The notes: generated by a model from the sequence alone, not told the origin. Positions 16,663 to 24,861 are shown, counted from the stretch's first letter. The stretch is DNA of 64,000 nt from Streptomyces sp. CoH27 (GCF_020181035.1 NZ_JAIQYY010000005.1:294533-358532), one strand, 5' to 3'. Made by a program: numbers and translations.

Positions 16663-17709
16663 TCAAGCCCGGGGCACCCCCGAAGACCCCCGCACCATCA
16701 ACTCCCCGCGAACCGTCGCGATCCCGCCGGGGGGCGGCTCCTCCCGCCCCATCGCGATCCGCCCGGCCCGCGCCCCCGCCTCCGCCAGCGGCAACCGCAC
16801 CGTCGTGAGCGCAGGCACCGCATCCACGCTGAACGGCAGATCGTCGAACCCGGCGACAGAGACATCGTCCGGAATCCGCAGCCCCGACTCCCGCAGCGCC
16901 GCACACGCCCCCAGCGCGACGGAGTCGTTCGCCGCGACGATCGCCGTCAGCCCGGGATCCCGCCGCAGCAATTCCAGCGTGGCCTCGTACCCGGACCGGC
17001 GGTCGTAGCGGCCGTACACCGTCCAGCGCGGATCCTCCTCTATCCCCGCCGTGGCCAGCGCCGCCCGGTGTCCCTCCAGCCGATGTCGTGTCGTCGTCCG
17101 CTCCTCCGGCCCCGCGATGTACCCGAGCCGCCGGTGACCGAGCCCGAGCAGATGCTCGGTCAGCCGGTGCGCGCCCCCGCGGTTGTCGAAGGTGAGCGCC
17201 ACGGCATCGGTGCCGGGCACCGGCGGCCGCCCGCACAGCACCACCCGCGTCCCGGCCTCCGCCAGCTTGCGCAGCTTCGCCGAGACCGCCGCCGCGTGCG
17301 GCACGTTCTCCATCGCGCCGCCGGTCAGCACCACGGCCGCCGCACGCTGCCGCTGGAGCAGCGTCAGATAGGTCAGCTCCCGCTCGGGCGACCCCCCGGT
17401 GTTGCAGACGACGGCCAGCCGCTCGCCGCCCGCCCGGCCGCCGGGTCCGCCGATCTCGGCCTGGATCGCGGACGCCATGATCCCGAAGAAGGGGTCCGCG
17501 ATGTCGTTCACCAGGATCCCGACCAGGTCGGACGTGGCGGCGGCCAGCGCGCTGGCGGGACCGTTGAGGACGTAGTCCAGCTCGTCCACCGCCCGCAGCA
17601 CCCGTTCTCGCGTGGAGGCGGCCACCGGGTAGTTGCCGTTCAGTACGCGCGACACCGTCGCGGGGGAGACCTGGGCGCGGGCCGCCACATCCGCCAGGGT
17701 CACCGTCAT
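16663..17709 (-). CDS. LacI-family transcriptional regulator
   Basis: The 348-residue protein begins MTVTLADVAARAQVSPATVS, the LacI HTH (residues 1-25), then the hinge helix (ASALAAATSDLVGIL) and a periplasmic-binding-like sensor domain (DIADPFFGIMASAI, HRRLGYIAGPEERTTT, VSVAGFDDLPFSVDAVPALTTV). It is divergent from the oxidoreductase/DUF993/isomerase operon, with a LacI-type operator in the 235-bp gap. It is therefore the likely repressor of that operon, released by a sugar or its derivative. Confidence 0.92.
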   Translation of the reverse strand: MTVTLADVAARAQVSPATVSRVLNGNYPVAASTRERVLRAVDELDYVLNGPASALAAATSDLVGILVNDIADPFFGIMASAIQAEIGGPGGRAGGERLAVVCNTGGSPERELTYLTLLQRQRAAAVVLTGGAMENVPHAAAVSAKLRKLAEAGTRVVLCGRPPVPGTDAVALTFDNRGGAHRLTEHLLGLGHRRLGYIAGPEERTTTRHRLEGHRAALATAGIEEDPRWTVYGRYDRRSGYEATLELLRRDPGLTAIVAANDSVALGACAALRESGLRIPDDVSVAGFDDLPFSVDAVPALTTVRLPLAEAGARAGRIAMGREEPPPGGIATVRGELMVRGSSGVPRA

Positions 17710-17907
17710 GTCGTCGTCCTCCGGTCGCGCTTCGTGTCGTACGCCCTCGTAGACAGCCGGGCACTGCTCCTGGTTCCGAGCAGATCTCCAGCAGATCTTC
17801 CAGCAGACCTTAGAGCCATGGACCCCGTTTGTTCGCCCCCTCGAACAACTCGAAGGGGCAACGGTCTTGTACAGACCACTGTTCAGAGGCTAGCTTCTCA
17901 GGTGATA

Positions 17908-17919
17908 GAAAGCGCTTGC
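17908..17919. promoter_or_regulatory. LacI-type operator candidate
   Basis: GAAAGCGCTTGC is centred on the CG step typical of LacI/GalR operators (core AAGCGCTT). It lies 26 bp before the GTG start of the oxidoreductase operon. Probably bound by the divergent LacI regulator. Confidence 0.6.
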
Positions 17920-17944
17920 TGTACCCGTATATGAGGGGACTGAC

Positions 17945-19096
17945 GTGACACGCAAGACGGTGCGTATCGCCATGAACGGCGTGACCGGGCGCATGGGCTA
18001 CCGCCAGCACCTCGTCCGGTCGATCCTCGCCCTGCGCGAGCAGGGCGGCCTCGACCTCGGCGACGGCACCGTGCTGTGGCCGGAGCCGATCCTGCTCGGC
18101 CGCCGCGAACACGCGCTCCAGGAGATCGCCGAGCGCCACGGCCTGGAGCACATCTCGACGGACCTGGACGCGGTGCTGGCCGATCCTTCCGTGGACATCT
18201 ACTTCGACTCCCAGGTCACCTCGGCCCGCGAGGAGTCGATCAAGAAGGCGATCGCGGCCGGAAAGCACATCTACACCGAGAAGCCCACCGCCACCGGGCT
18301 GGAGGGCGCCCTCGACCTCGCCCGCCTCGCCCACGACAAGGGCATCAAGCACGGCGTCGTCCAGGACAAGATCTTCCTGCCGGGCCTGCTGAAGCTGAAG
18401 CGGCTCATCGACGGCGGCTTCTTCGGCCGGATCCTGTCCGTCCGGGGCGAGTTCGGCTACTGGGTCTTCGAGGGCGACTGGCAGCCGGCCCAGCGTCCCT
18501 CCTGGAACTACCGCGCCGAGGACGGCGGCGGCATCGTCGTCGACATGTTCCCGCACTGGGAGTACGTCCTGCACGAGCTGTTCGGCCGCGTCACCTCCGT
18601 CCAGGCCCTCGCCACCACCCACATCCCGCAGCGCTGGGACGAGCAGGGCAAGCCCTACGACGCGACGGCGGACGACGCGGCGTACGGCGTCTTCGAGCTG
18701 GAGGGCGGTGCGATCGCCCAGATCAACTCCTCCTGGGCGGTCCGGGTCAACCGCGACGAGCTGGTGGAGTTCCAGGTCGACGGCACCGAGGGCTCGGCGG
18801 TGGCGGGACTCAGGAACTGCCGGGTCCAGCACAGGTCGGCGACCCCCAAGCCGGTATGGAACCCGGACATCCCCGCCACCGAGGTCTTCCGCGACCAGTG
18901 GCAGGAAGTGCCGGACAACGGCGACTTCGACAACGGCTTCAAGGCCCAGTGGGAGCTGTTCCTCAAGCACGTCTACGCCGACGCGCCGTACCACTGGGAC
19001 CTGCTCGCCGGCGCCCGCGGTGTGCAGCTCGCCGAACTGGGCCTGAAGTCCTCCGCCGAGGGCCGCCGCCTCGACGTACCGGAGATCTCGCTGTGA
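17945..19096 (+). CDS. Gfo/Idh/MocA-family oxidoreductase
   Basis: The 383-residue protein has an N-terminal NAD(P) fold (MNGVTGRMGYRQH is a variant glycine motif) with the family hallmark EKPTATGLEGALDLARLAHD near 113-132, then a GFO C-terminal domain with YRAEDGGGIVVDMFPHWEYV. First gene of a coupled operon with a DUF993 protein and a TIM-barrel isomerase; the GTG start at 17945 follows GAGGGGAC. It probably oxidises a sugar or cyclitol derivative to a keto intermediate. Its substrate cannot be read from the sequence. Confidence 0.9.
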   Translation: MTRKTVRIAMNGVTGRMGYRQHLVRSILALREQGGLDLGDGTVLWPEPILLGRREHALQEIAERHGLEHISTDLDAVLADPSVDIYFDSQVTSAREESIKKAIAAGKHIYTEKPTATGLEGALDLARLAHDKGIKHGVVQDKIFLPGLLKLKRLIDGGFFGRILSVRGEFGYWVFEGDWQPAQRPSWNYRAEDGGGIVVDMFPHWEYVLHELFGRVTSVQALATTHIPQRWDEQGKPYDATADDAAYGVFELEGGAIAQINSSWAVRVNRDELVEFQVDGTEGSAVAGLRNCRVQHRSATPKPVWNPDIPATEVFRDQWQEVPDNGDFDNGFKAQWELFLKHVYADAPYHWDLLAGARGVQLAELGLKSSAEGRRLDVPEISL

Positions 19097-20244
19097 CCAT
19101 CCAACTCCCGTCGGCGGACGGCACGTTGCGGACGTACGAGCCGCGCACCGAACCCCTCCTGTTCTCGTCGGGCACCCCCTTCAGCTCCCGTACGGTCTTC
19201 TCGGCGGCCCACGTCGTCGCGGACCCTTACGCGGACACGACCCCCGACTCGCCCGCGGCCGTCGACTGGGACGCCACCCTCGCCTTCCGCCGCCACCTGT
19301 GGTCCCACGGGCTCGGTGTCGCCGAGGCGATGGACACCGCCCAGCGCGGCATGGGCCTGGACTGGGTGGGCGCGGCCGAACTGATCCGCCGCAGCGCGGC
19401 GGAGGCGCGTTCGGTCGGCGGCCGCATCGCCTGCGGGGTCGGCACCGACCAGATCACGGGCGGCACACTCGCCGACATCCGCGCGGCCTACGAGGAACAG
19501 CTGGCCGTGGTGGAGGAGTCCGGCGCCCAGGCGATCCTGATGGCGTCGCGAGCCCTGGCCGCCGTGGCCTCGGGCCCCGAGGACTACCTGGAGATCTACG
19601 GCCATCTGCTGCGCCAGTCCGCCGAGCCGGTGATCCTGCACTGGCTGGGCCCGATGTTCGACCCGGCGCTGGGGGGCTACTGGGGCTCGGCCGACCTCGA
19701 CGCGGCGACGGAGGTGTTCCTGGAGGTCATCGCCGCCCACCCGGACAAGGTGGACGGCATCAAGGTGTCGCTCCTGGACGCCCAGCGCGAGATCGACCTG
19801 CGCCGCCGCCTCCCGCAGGGCGTCCGCTGCTACACCGGCGACGACTTCAACTACCCCGAGCTGATCGCGGGCGACGACCAGGGCTTCAGCCACGCCCTGC
19901 TGGGCATCTTCGACCCGCTGGGCCCCCTGGCGGCGCAGGCGGTACGGGTCCTGGACACGGGCGACGTGACCGGCTTCCGAGCCCTGCTGGACCCGACGGT
20001 CGACCTCTCCCGCCACCTCTTCCAGACCCCGACCCGCTTCTACAAGACGGGCGTGGTCTTCCTGGCCTGGCTCGCGGGCCACCAGTCGCACTTCACGATG
20101 GTCGGCGGCCTCCAGTCGGCCCGCTCCCTGCCGCATCTGGCCCGCGCCTACGAACTCGCCGACGGCCTGGGCCTGTTCCCGGACCCGAAGCTGGCGGAGG
20201 AGCGGATGAAGAACCTGCTGTCGCTGTACGGGGTGGACCGATGA
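19093..20244 (+). CDS. DUF993 protein (dihydrodipicolinate synthase-like barrel)
   Basis: The 383-residue protein starts at GTG 19093, which overlaps the oxidoreductase stop as GTGA. It matches the DUF993 family: FSSRTVFSAAHVVADP, GVAEAMDTAQRGMGLDW, EPVILHWLGPMFDPALGGYWG and DKVDGIKVSLLDAQREIDLR. The last holds the lysine at the place of the Schiff-base Lys in DapA-type aldolases. The reaction has not been established as far as I know; the barrel and operon context suggest an aldolase or dehydratase step on a keto-sugar. The next gene starts in its stop codon. Confidence 0.88.
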   Translation: MTIQLPSADGTLRTYEPRTEPLLFSSGTPFSSRTVFSAAHVVADPYADTTPDSPAAVDWDATLAFRRHLWSHGLGVAEAMDTAQRGMGLDWVGAAELIRRSAAEARSVGGRIACGVGTDQITGGTLADIRAAYEEQLAVVEESGAQAILMASRALAAVASGPEDYLEIYGHLLRQSAEPVILHWLGPMFDPALGGYWGSADLDAATEVFLEVIAAHPDKVDGIKVSLLDAQREIDLRRRLPQGVRCYTGDDFNYPELIAGDDQGFSHALLGIFDPLGPLAAQAVRVLDTGDVTGFRALLDPTVDLSRHLFQTPTRFYKTGVVFLAWLAGHQSHFTMVGGLQSARSLPHLARAYELADGLGLFPDPKLAEERMKNLLSLYGVDR

Positions 20245-21074
20245 CCGATCTCTCCCGGTTCAGCATCAACCAGATGACGGTGAAGCAGCTGTCCCTGCCG
20301 GAACTGGCCGATGTCTGCGGCCAGTTGGGCGTGAGCCAGGTAGGCCTGTGGCGCGAACCGGTCCAGGCGTACGGCGTGGAGGCGACGGCCAAGCTCATCC
20401 GTGAGGCGGGCCTGACGGTGACGACCCTGTGCCGGGGCGGCTTCTTCACGGCGATCGACCCGGAGGCTCGCGCGGCGGCGCTGGCCGACAACCGGCGCGC
20501 CATCGAGGAGGCGGCGACCCTCGGCACCGACACCCTGGTCCTGGTCTCCGGCGGCCTCCCCGCCGGCAGCAAGGACCTGCGGGCGGCCCGCGAACGCATC
20601 GCCGACGCCCTGGCCGAACTCGGGCCGTACGCCGAGCAGCACGGCGTCCGCCTGGCCATCGAGCCCCTGCACCCCATGTACGCCTCGGACCGCTGCGTGG
20701 TCTCCACCCTGGCCCAGGCCCTGGACATCGCCGAGCGTTTCCCGGCGCACCAGGTCGGGGTGACGGTGGACACGTACCACATCTGGTGGGACGACCAGGC
20801 CCCGGCCCAGATCGCACGGGCGGGCGCGAGCGATCGCATCCACACCTTCCAGCTCGCCGACTGGACCACCCCGTTGCCGGAGGGCGTCCTCAACGGCCGC
20901 GGCCAGATCGGCGACGGCGCGATCGACATGCGGGAGTGGAAGGGGTACGTGGAGGCCGCCGGCTACACGGGCCCGATCGAGGTCGAACTCTTCAACGACG
21001 CGCTGTGGGCCCGGGACGGGCGAGAGGTGCTGGCGGAGACGGCGGAGCGGTTCGTGGAGCACATGGCGGACTGA
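20241..21074 (+). CDS. sugar phosphate isomerase/epimerase
   Basis: The 277-residue TIM-barrel protein is of the AP-endonuclease-2/xylose isomerase-like family: VSQVGLWREPVQAYG, LTVTTLCRGGFF, DTLVLVSGGLP, VRLAIEPLHPMYASDRC, VGVTVDTYHIWWD, RIHTFQLADW and YTGPIEVELFNDALW. The metal-ligand set Glu-Asp-His-Glu is present. ATG 20241 overlaps the DUF993 stop (ATGA), so the three genes are strictly coupled. Likely an epimerase or isomerase step in the same unknown sugar route. Confidence 0.88.
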   Translation: MTDLSRFSINQMTVKQLSLPELADVCGQLGVSQVGLWREPVQAYGVEATAKLIREAGLTVTTLCRGGFFTAIDPEARAAALADNRRAIEEAATLGTDTLVLVSGGLPAGSKDLRAARERIADALAELGPYAEQHGVRLAIEPLHPMYASDRCVVSTLAQALDIAERFPAHQVGVTVDTYHIWWDDQAPAQIARAGASDRIHTFQLADWTTPLPEGVLNGRGQIGDGAIDMREWKGYVEAAGYTGPIEVELFNDALWARDGREVLAETAERFVEHMAD

Positions 21075-21190
21075 AGGATCCGCGGCCGCCGGCCATCCGG
21101 CGGCCGATGCCCTGTTCGCGGGGGAGGAGGAGGTCCTCGACCTCCTCCGCGATTCCGAACTGCGGACCGCGTTTCTGCACTTCCGGGGTG

Positions 21191-21280
21191 TCAGCTACTG
21201 ATACGCCCGTCCCGCACGGCCCCGACGAACGCGGCCCAGCCGTCGGTCGAGAAGTTGAGGGTAGGACCGGTGGCGTTTTG
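21191..21280 (-). pseudogene. DUF397 C-terminal remnant
   Basis: The reverse strand encodes NATGPTLNFSTDGWAAFVGA followed by VRDGRISS and a stop. This is the C-terminal half of a DUF397 protein (xxPTGPxLxFSxxxWxAFVxxVRxG). No start or N-terminal half (the W-S-S-Y-S and CVEVA segments) is present upstream, only out-of-frame sequence. The rest of the 21075-21392 gap has no gene that I can support. No XRE partner is nearby, so this is probably a decayed module. Confidence 0.6.
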
Positions 21281-21392
21281 CCGAGGCGCACGCCTTGGCC
21301 AGCCTGACCATGATGCCGGAGTTGCGGCGCGGATCGGGTCCCCGCAGGCTGGATCTGGCGAGCGACCTCGATGACGTGAAGAGGTGATCGGG

Positions 21393-22664
21393 TTGCGGAA
21401 GACACTCGCCGTACTGACCGGAGCCGCGCTGGCAGCCGGACTCACCAGCCCCGCATTCGCAGCCGGCGCCGCTCCCTCATCCACGGCGCCCAGGGCGTCG
21501 GCCACGGCGTCGGGGACGTCGGTCGTGGAATGGAACCGCGAGCTCATCACCATCCTCGGCGATCCGAAAGCGCAGCCCGCCACCGTCCAGCCCACGCGCA
21601 GCTTCGCGCTCCTCCAGGCCGCCGAGTACGACGCGGTGGTGTCGATCAGCCGGGGCGGCCCCGCCTACCTGTTCTCGGTGTCGGCGCCGCGAGGCGCTCG
21701 TGCGGATGCCGCGGCGGACCAGGCGGCCCACGATGTGCTGGTCGCCCTGTACCCGGGCAAGCGCGCGGGCGTGGACCAGCGGCTGAGGAGCCAGCTGTCC
21801 GCGATTCCGGGCGGCCCGGACAAGCAGGCGGGCACGGCTGTGGGAGCCGAGGTCGCCCGCAGGCTGATCAGCCTGCGGTCCGACGACGGGTCGTCGGCGA
21901 CACCGCCGCCGTTCCACCCCGGCGACAAGGCCGGTGACTACCGGCCCACCCCTCCCGACCATCCGGCACCGGTGTTCACCGACTGGGGCTCGGTCAAGCC
22001 GTTCGTGCTGACCAGCGGACGCCAGTTCCGCCCGGCAGCACCGCCGGCCGTGAGCAGCGAGGCGTACGCCACCGCCTTGAACGAGGTCAAGGGCCTGGGA
22101 AGCAAGACCAGTACCACCCGCACCGCCGATCAGACGGCGGCCGCGAAGTTCTGGTCGGCGGCGCCCGTCTGGAACGTCTGGAACCAGATCACGCAGAACC
22201 TGGTCACCTCGCAGAACACGAGCCTGGAGCAGGCGGTGAAGGTCTTCGCCCGGCTCGACCTCTCCCTCGCCGACACCACGATCGCGACGTACGACGCCAA
22301 GTACACCTACCGCGTGTGGCGGCCCGTGACCGCCATCCGGCTCGGCGGTACGCACTACAACCCGCGCATCGTCGGCGACCCCAACTGGACCCCCCTGTTG
22401 AAGACCGCCCCGGATCCGTCCTACCCCAGCGCTCACGCCGCCCTCAGCCAGGCGGCGGCAACGACGCTCGCCGGGCTCTACGGTGCGCGGCACCGGCTCA
22501 CGGTGACGTCGAAGGGCATCACCCGCACCTTCGCCGGCTTCCAGGACGCCGCCACCGAAGCGTGGCTCAGCCGGATCTGGGCCGGCCAGCACACCTCTCT
22601 CGACAACCGCGCGGGACAGCAACTCGGCACGCAGGTGGCGGGTTTCGTGGCAGGCCGGCTCTGA
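21393..22664 (+). CDS. exported vanadium haloperoxidase / PAP2-superfamily protein
   Basis: About 423 residues. The signal peptide LRKTLAVLTGAALAAGLTSPAF ends at AFAAG. The rest follows the vanadium-dependent haloperoxidase-like family seen in Streptomyces: WNRELITIL, RSFALLQAAEYDAVVS, YTYRVWRPVTAIRLGG, DPSYPSAHAALSQAAAT (phosphate/vanadate loop with Ser-Ala-His) and GQHTSLDNRAG. It may be a phosphatase or a peroxidase; the conserved Lys/Arg set should be checked. I prefer TTG 21393, since AAGAGGTGATC is a near-perfect ribosome site 4-6 nt before it; GTG 21384 lies inside that site. Confidence 0.82.
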   Translation: MRKTLAVLTGAALAAGLTSPAFAAGAAPSSTAPRASATASGTSVVEWNRELITILGDPKAQPATVQPTRSFALLQAAEYDAVVSISRGGPAYLFSVSAPRGARADAAADQAAHDVLVALYPGKRAGVDQRLRSQLSAIPGGPDKQAGTAVGAEVARRLISLRSDDGSSATPPPFHPGDKAGDYRPTPPDHPAPVFTDWGSVKPFVLTSGRQFRPAAPPAVSSEAYATALNEVKGLGSKTSTTRTADQTAAAKFWSAAPVWNVWNQITQNLVTSQNTSLEQAVKVFARLDLSLADTTIATYDAKYTYRVWRPVTAIRLGGTHYNPRIVGDPNWTPLLKTAPDPSYPSAHAALSQAAATTLAGLYGARHRLTVTSKGITRTFAGFQDAATEAWLSRIWAGQHTSLDNRAGQQLGTQVAGFVAGRL

Positions 22665-22695
22665 CCGTCGGCCCGGCGGTTGTTTAGCTACGGCC

Positions 22696-23613
22696 ATGGA
22701 ACTGCGTCAACTTCGCTACTTCGTGGCCGTCGCCGAGGAACTGCACTTCGGGCGGGCCGCCGAACGGCTGCTGATCGTGCAGTCGGCCGTCAGCCAGCAG
22801 GTGCGGCGGCTGGAACGGGAGCTCGGCACCGACCTGTTCGACCGGTCGCCGCGGCGGGTGCGGCTGACCGAGGCGGGGCAGCGGTTCCTGCCGGCGGCGC
22901 GCGAGGTGCTGGCGGCCGAGCAGCGGGCGCGTGCGACGGTGGCCGACTACGCCGCCGCCCGCGCCGACCGGTTGCGGGTGGGCACCAGCACCGGGATGGG
23001 GGACCGGCTGGATCAGGTGCTGGAGGTGCTCGCCGTTCAGGCCCCCGAGCTGCGGGTGGAGCTGGCCTCGGCCCCCACGGCCGTACGACTGGAGCAGGTG
23101 GCGCGTGGCGAGCTGGACGCCGCTTTCGTGCGCGGGGTGGAGGAGGGCCCCGACGGAGTCCGGCTCGTTCCGGTGTGGCAGGACCGGCTCCTGGTGGTCC
23201 TCGGCGCCCGGCACGTCCTGGCCCGGCAAGCCGAGCTGGAGCTGGCCGAGCTGGCCGCTCTGCCGCTGTATCTGACGGCGCGGCGCAACAATCCGCCCCT
23301 GGTGGATCTCGTCGTGGGCGCATGCCGTGACGCCGGCTTCGAGCCCGTACCCGGCCCGGCGCACAGCTCGCTCCAGGACACCCTCGCAGCTCTGGGGGCG
23401 GGCAGTCCCGGCTGGAGCGTGGTGTACGCGTCCCACGCCGCCCAACTGGCCACCGAGCGGGTCGCCTTTCTGCCGGTGCGGGAGGCCGGCGGGCACGGGA
23501 CCCCCCTCGTCCTGCCGACCGCGCTCGCCGTGCACCGCACCTCACCCCCGGCCCGCCTCGGATCTTTCCTGGACGCCTGCCGTGCGGTCGGCGCGAGCGA
23601 TCACGCATCGTGA
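22696..23613 (+). CDS. LysR-family transcriptional regulator
   Basis: The 305-residue protein has the LysR HTH at the N-terminus (MELRQLRYFVAVAEELHFGR, AAERLLIVQSAVSQQVRRLE, FDRSPRRVRLTEAG) and an effector domain from about residue 90 (LRVGTSTGMGDRLDQVL). It starts 31 bp after the haloperoxidase-like gene and precedes the tautomerase and SnoaL-like genes on the same strand, so it may control them. The effector is unknown. Confidence 0.92.
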   Translation: MELRQLRYFVAVAEELHFGRAAERLLIVQSAVSQQVRRLERELGTDLFDRSPRRVRLTEAGQRFLPAAREVLAAEQRARATVADYAAARADRLRVGTSTGMGDRLDQVLEVLAVQAPELRVELASAPTAVRLEQVARGELDAAFVRGVEEGPDGVRLVPVWQDRLLVVLGARHVLARQAELELAELAALPLYLTARRNNPPLVDLVVGACRDAGFEPVPGPAHSSLQDTLAALGAGSPGWSVVYASHAAQLATERVAFLPVREAGGHGTPLVLPTALAVHRTSPPARLGSFLDACRAVGASDHAS

Positions 23614-23680
23614 ACGCTGCGTGCGCGAGGTGGCCCTGGGTCGCGCGCCCCGGATCGAGTGAACTGGTGGTCGTACAAGG

Positions 23681-23720
23681 AACACGCAGCAACACGCAGC
23701 AACACGCAGGAACACGCAGG
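23681..23720 (+). repeat. 10-bp tandem repeat, four copies
   Basis: AACACGCAGC or AACACGCAGG occurs four times back to back, at 23681, 23691, 23701 and 23711, just before the tautomerase gene's ribosome site. Confidence 0.95.
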
Positions 23721-23749
23721 AACTCGCTCATCGATCTCAGGAGATGAAC

Positions 23750-23932
23750 ATGCCCATCGTCACCGTCCAGCAAGGCCCGCGCAGCACCGAGCTCAAGCGC
23801 GAACTGATCGCCCGCATCACGGACGCCTTCGTGGACGCCTACAAGATCCCTGCCGACACCGTCCAGGTGTGGATCAACGAGGTCCCGGCCGACAGCTGGG
23901 GCGCCGCCGGCACGCTCACCGCCGACAAGTAG
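23750..23932 (+). CDS. tautomerase (4-oxalocrotonate tautomerase family)
   Basis: A 60-residue protein beginning MPIVTVQQGPRSTELKRELI. AGGAG lies 6 nt before ATG 23750, whereas an ATG at 23744 would touch that site. The chosen start leaves Pro2 as the mature N-terminus, which is the catalytic base of this superfamily. DTVQVWINEVPADSWGAAG matches the rest of the fold. It would assemble as an oligomer and interconvert enol/keto acids. It sits between a LysR gene and a SnoaL-like gene, suggesting a small aromatic- or unsaturated-acid module. The stop is inside a 12-bp repeat. Confidence 0.88.
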   Translation: MPIVTVQQGPRSTELKRELIARITDAFVDAYKIPADTVQVWINEVPADSWGAAGTLTADK

Positions 23933-23959
23933 CCGGACAAGTAGCCGGACAAGCAGCCG
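23924..23959 (+). repeat. 12-bp tandem repeat over the tautomerase stop
   Basis: GACAAGTAGCCG occurs at 23924-23935 and 23936-23947, with a third copy carrying CAG for TAG at 23948-23959. The first copy contains the stop codon of the tautomerase gene. Confidence 0.95.
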
Positions 23960-23977
23960 AGAGGAACCGACGCCGCC

Positions 23978-24424
23978 ATGACCACCGCCGAGCGCACCGA
24001 ACGCACCGAGTCCGACGAACCCAGGGACGTGGTGCTGCGCTACTTCGAGGCGCTCGCCGCCGGGGACCAGGAGACCATCTGGGACAGCTGGGCCGACGAC
24101 GGCATCTGCTGGTACGGCGGTGACCTGCCCATCTCCGGCACCTGGCAGGGCCGGGACCAGGTCATCAACGGATTCCTGGCGACGGCCTTCGCCCACCTGG
24201 ACCCCGACCGCGAGATCGGCCTGAAGATCACCAACGTCTTCGGCGAGGGCGAGCAGGTGCTGGTCGAGTGGGACTCCTGGGCGACCGGCAGGACCGGCAG
24301 GCCCTACCACGAGCACAACATCGGCGTCTTCACCGTCCGCGCCGGAAAGATCACCGGCATGCGCGAGTACGCCGACACCCAGCACTGGGAGCGTGCCCTC
24401 GTCGCCCCGGACCCGGTCCGCTAG
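23978..24424 (+). CDS. SnoaL-like / NTF2-fold protein
   Basis: The 148-residue protein has the NTF2-like pattern: VVLRYFEALAAGDQETIWDS, then WADDGICWYGGDLPISGTWQ, GRDQVINGFLATAF, GEQVLVEWDSWATG and NIGVFTVRAGKITGMREYAD. It is a one-domain cone fold used by small isomerases, cyclases and dehydratases. It probably acts with the tautomerase encoded 46 bp upstream. The ribosome site (GAGAGGA) is a little far from ATG 23978. The stop codon is in the first unit of a 15-bp repeat. Confidence 0.85.
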   Translation: MTTAERTERTESDEPRDVVLRYFEALAAGDQETIWDSWADDGICWYGGDLPISGTWQGRDQVINGFLATAFAHLDPDREIGLKITNVFGEGEQVLVEWDSWATGRTGRPYHEHNIGVFTVRAGKITGMREYADTQHWERALVAPDPVR

Positions 24425-24495
24425 AAGAACGCCCGCCAGAAGAACGCCCGCCAGAAGAACGCCCACCAGAAGAACGCCCGCTAGAAGAACACCCC
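24421..24495. repeat. 15-bp tandem repeat holding both converging stop codons
   Basis: The unit is (C)(T/C)AGAAGAACGCCCG. Copies lie at 24421, 24436, 24451 and 24466, with a fifth partial copy at 24481. Outer copies 1 and 5 have CTAG, which gives the TAG stop of the plus-strand SnoaL-like gene and, because CTAG is palindromic, the TAG stop of rbsD on the minus strand. Inner copies have CCAG. Confidence 0.95.
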
Positions 24496-24861
24496 GCACC
24501 GCAACAGCACATTGGCGTACGGCCGCGCCTCCCCGGTGCGGACCACCAGCCGGGCGCCCGCAGAGAGTTCCTTCAGCCGCTCGTGCGGGACCAGCTCCAG
24601 GTCCTCGAAGTGGCCCTCCAGCAGCGCCCGGTTGGTCCCGCGCAGCTCCTGCGCGGCCGTGGCGCCCTCCACCACCAGCTCGGCCAGCAGCCCGTCCAGC
24701 ACCTCCGCGAACGACGGCACACCGGCCCGGAACGCCAGGTCCACCACCCGCGGCCCGGCCGGGATCGGCATACCGGCGTCACACACCAGCACCCCGTCCC
24801 CGTGCCCCAACTCGGCTATCGCACCGGCGAGATGACGATTGAGGATCCCCGCCTTCTTCAC
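24481..24861 (-). CDS. rbsD: D-ribose pyranase
   Basis: The 126-residue protein starts VKKAGILNRHLAGAIAELGH, and continues with DGVLVCDAGMPIPAGPRVVD and RLVVRTGEARPYANVLLRCG. These match RbsD, including the early His and the C-terminal T-G-E-x-x-P-Y-A-N motif. It interconverts the beta-pyranose and furanose forms of ribose for ribokinase. GTG 24861 overlaps the rbsK stop (GTGA). Last gene of the ribose operon; its 3' end lies in the 15-bp repeat. Confidence 0.95.
   Translation of the reverse strand: MKKAGILNRHLAGAIAELGHGDGVLVCDAGMPIPAGPRVVDLAFRAGVPSFAEVLDGLLAELVVEGATAAQELRGTNRALLEGHFEDLELVPHERLKELSAGARLVVRTGEARPYANVLLRCGVFF

Noticed and set aside
21075..21200. Plus-strand fragment ending EVLDLLRDSELRTAFLHFRG
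   Set aside because: It has no start, no ribosome site and no family match; too short to call a gene remnant.
23681..24495. CRISPR-like arrays
   Set aside because: The repeats are contiguous with no unique spacers, and no cas genes are present.
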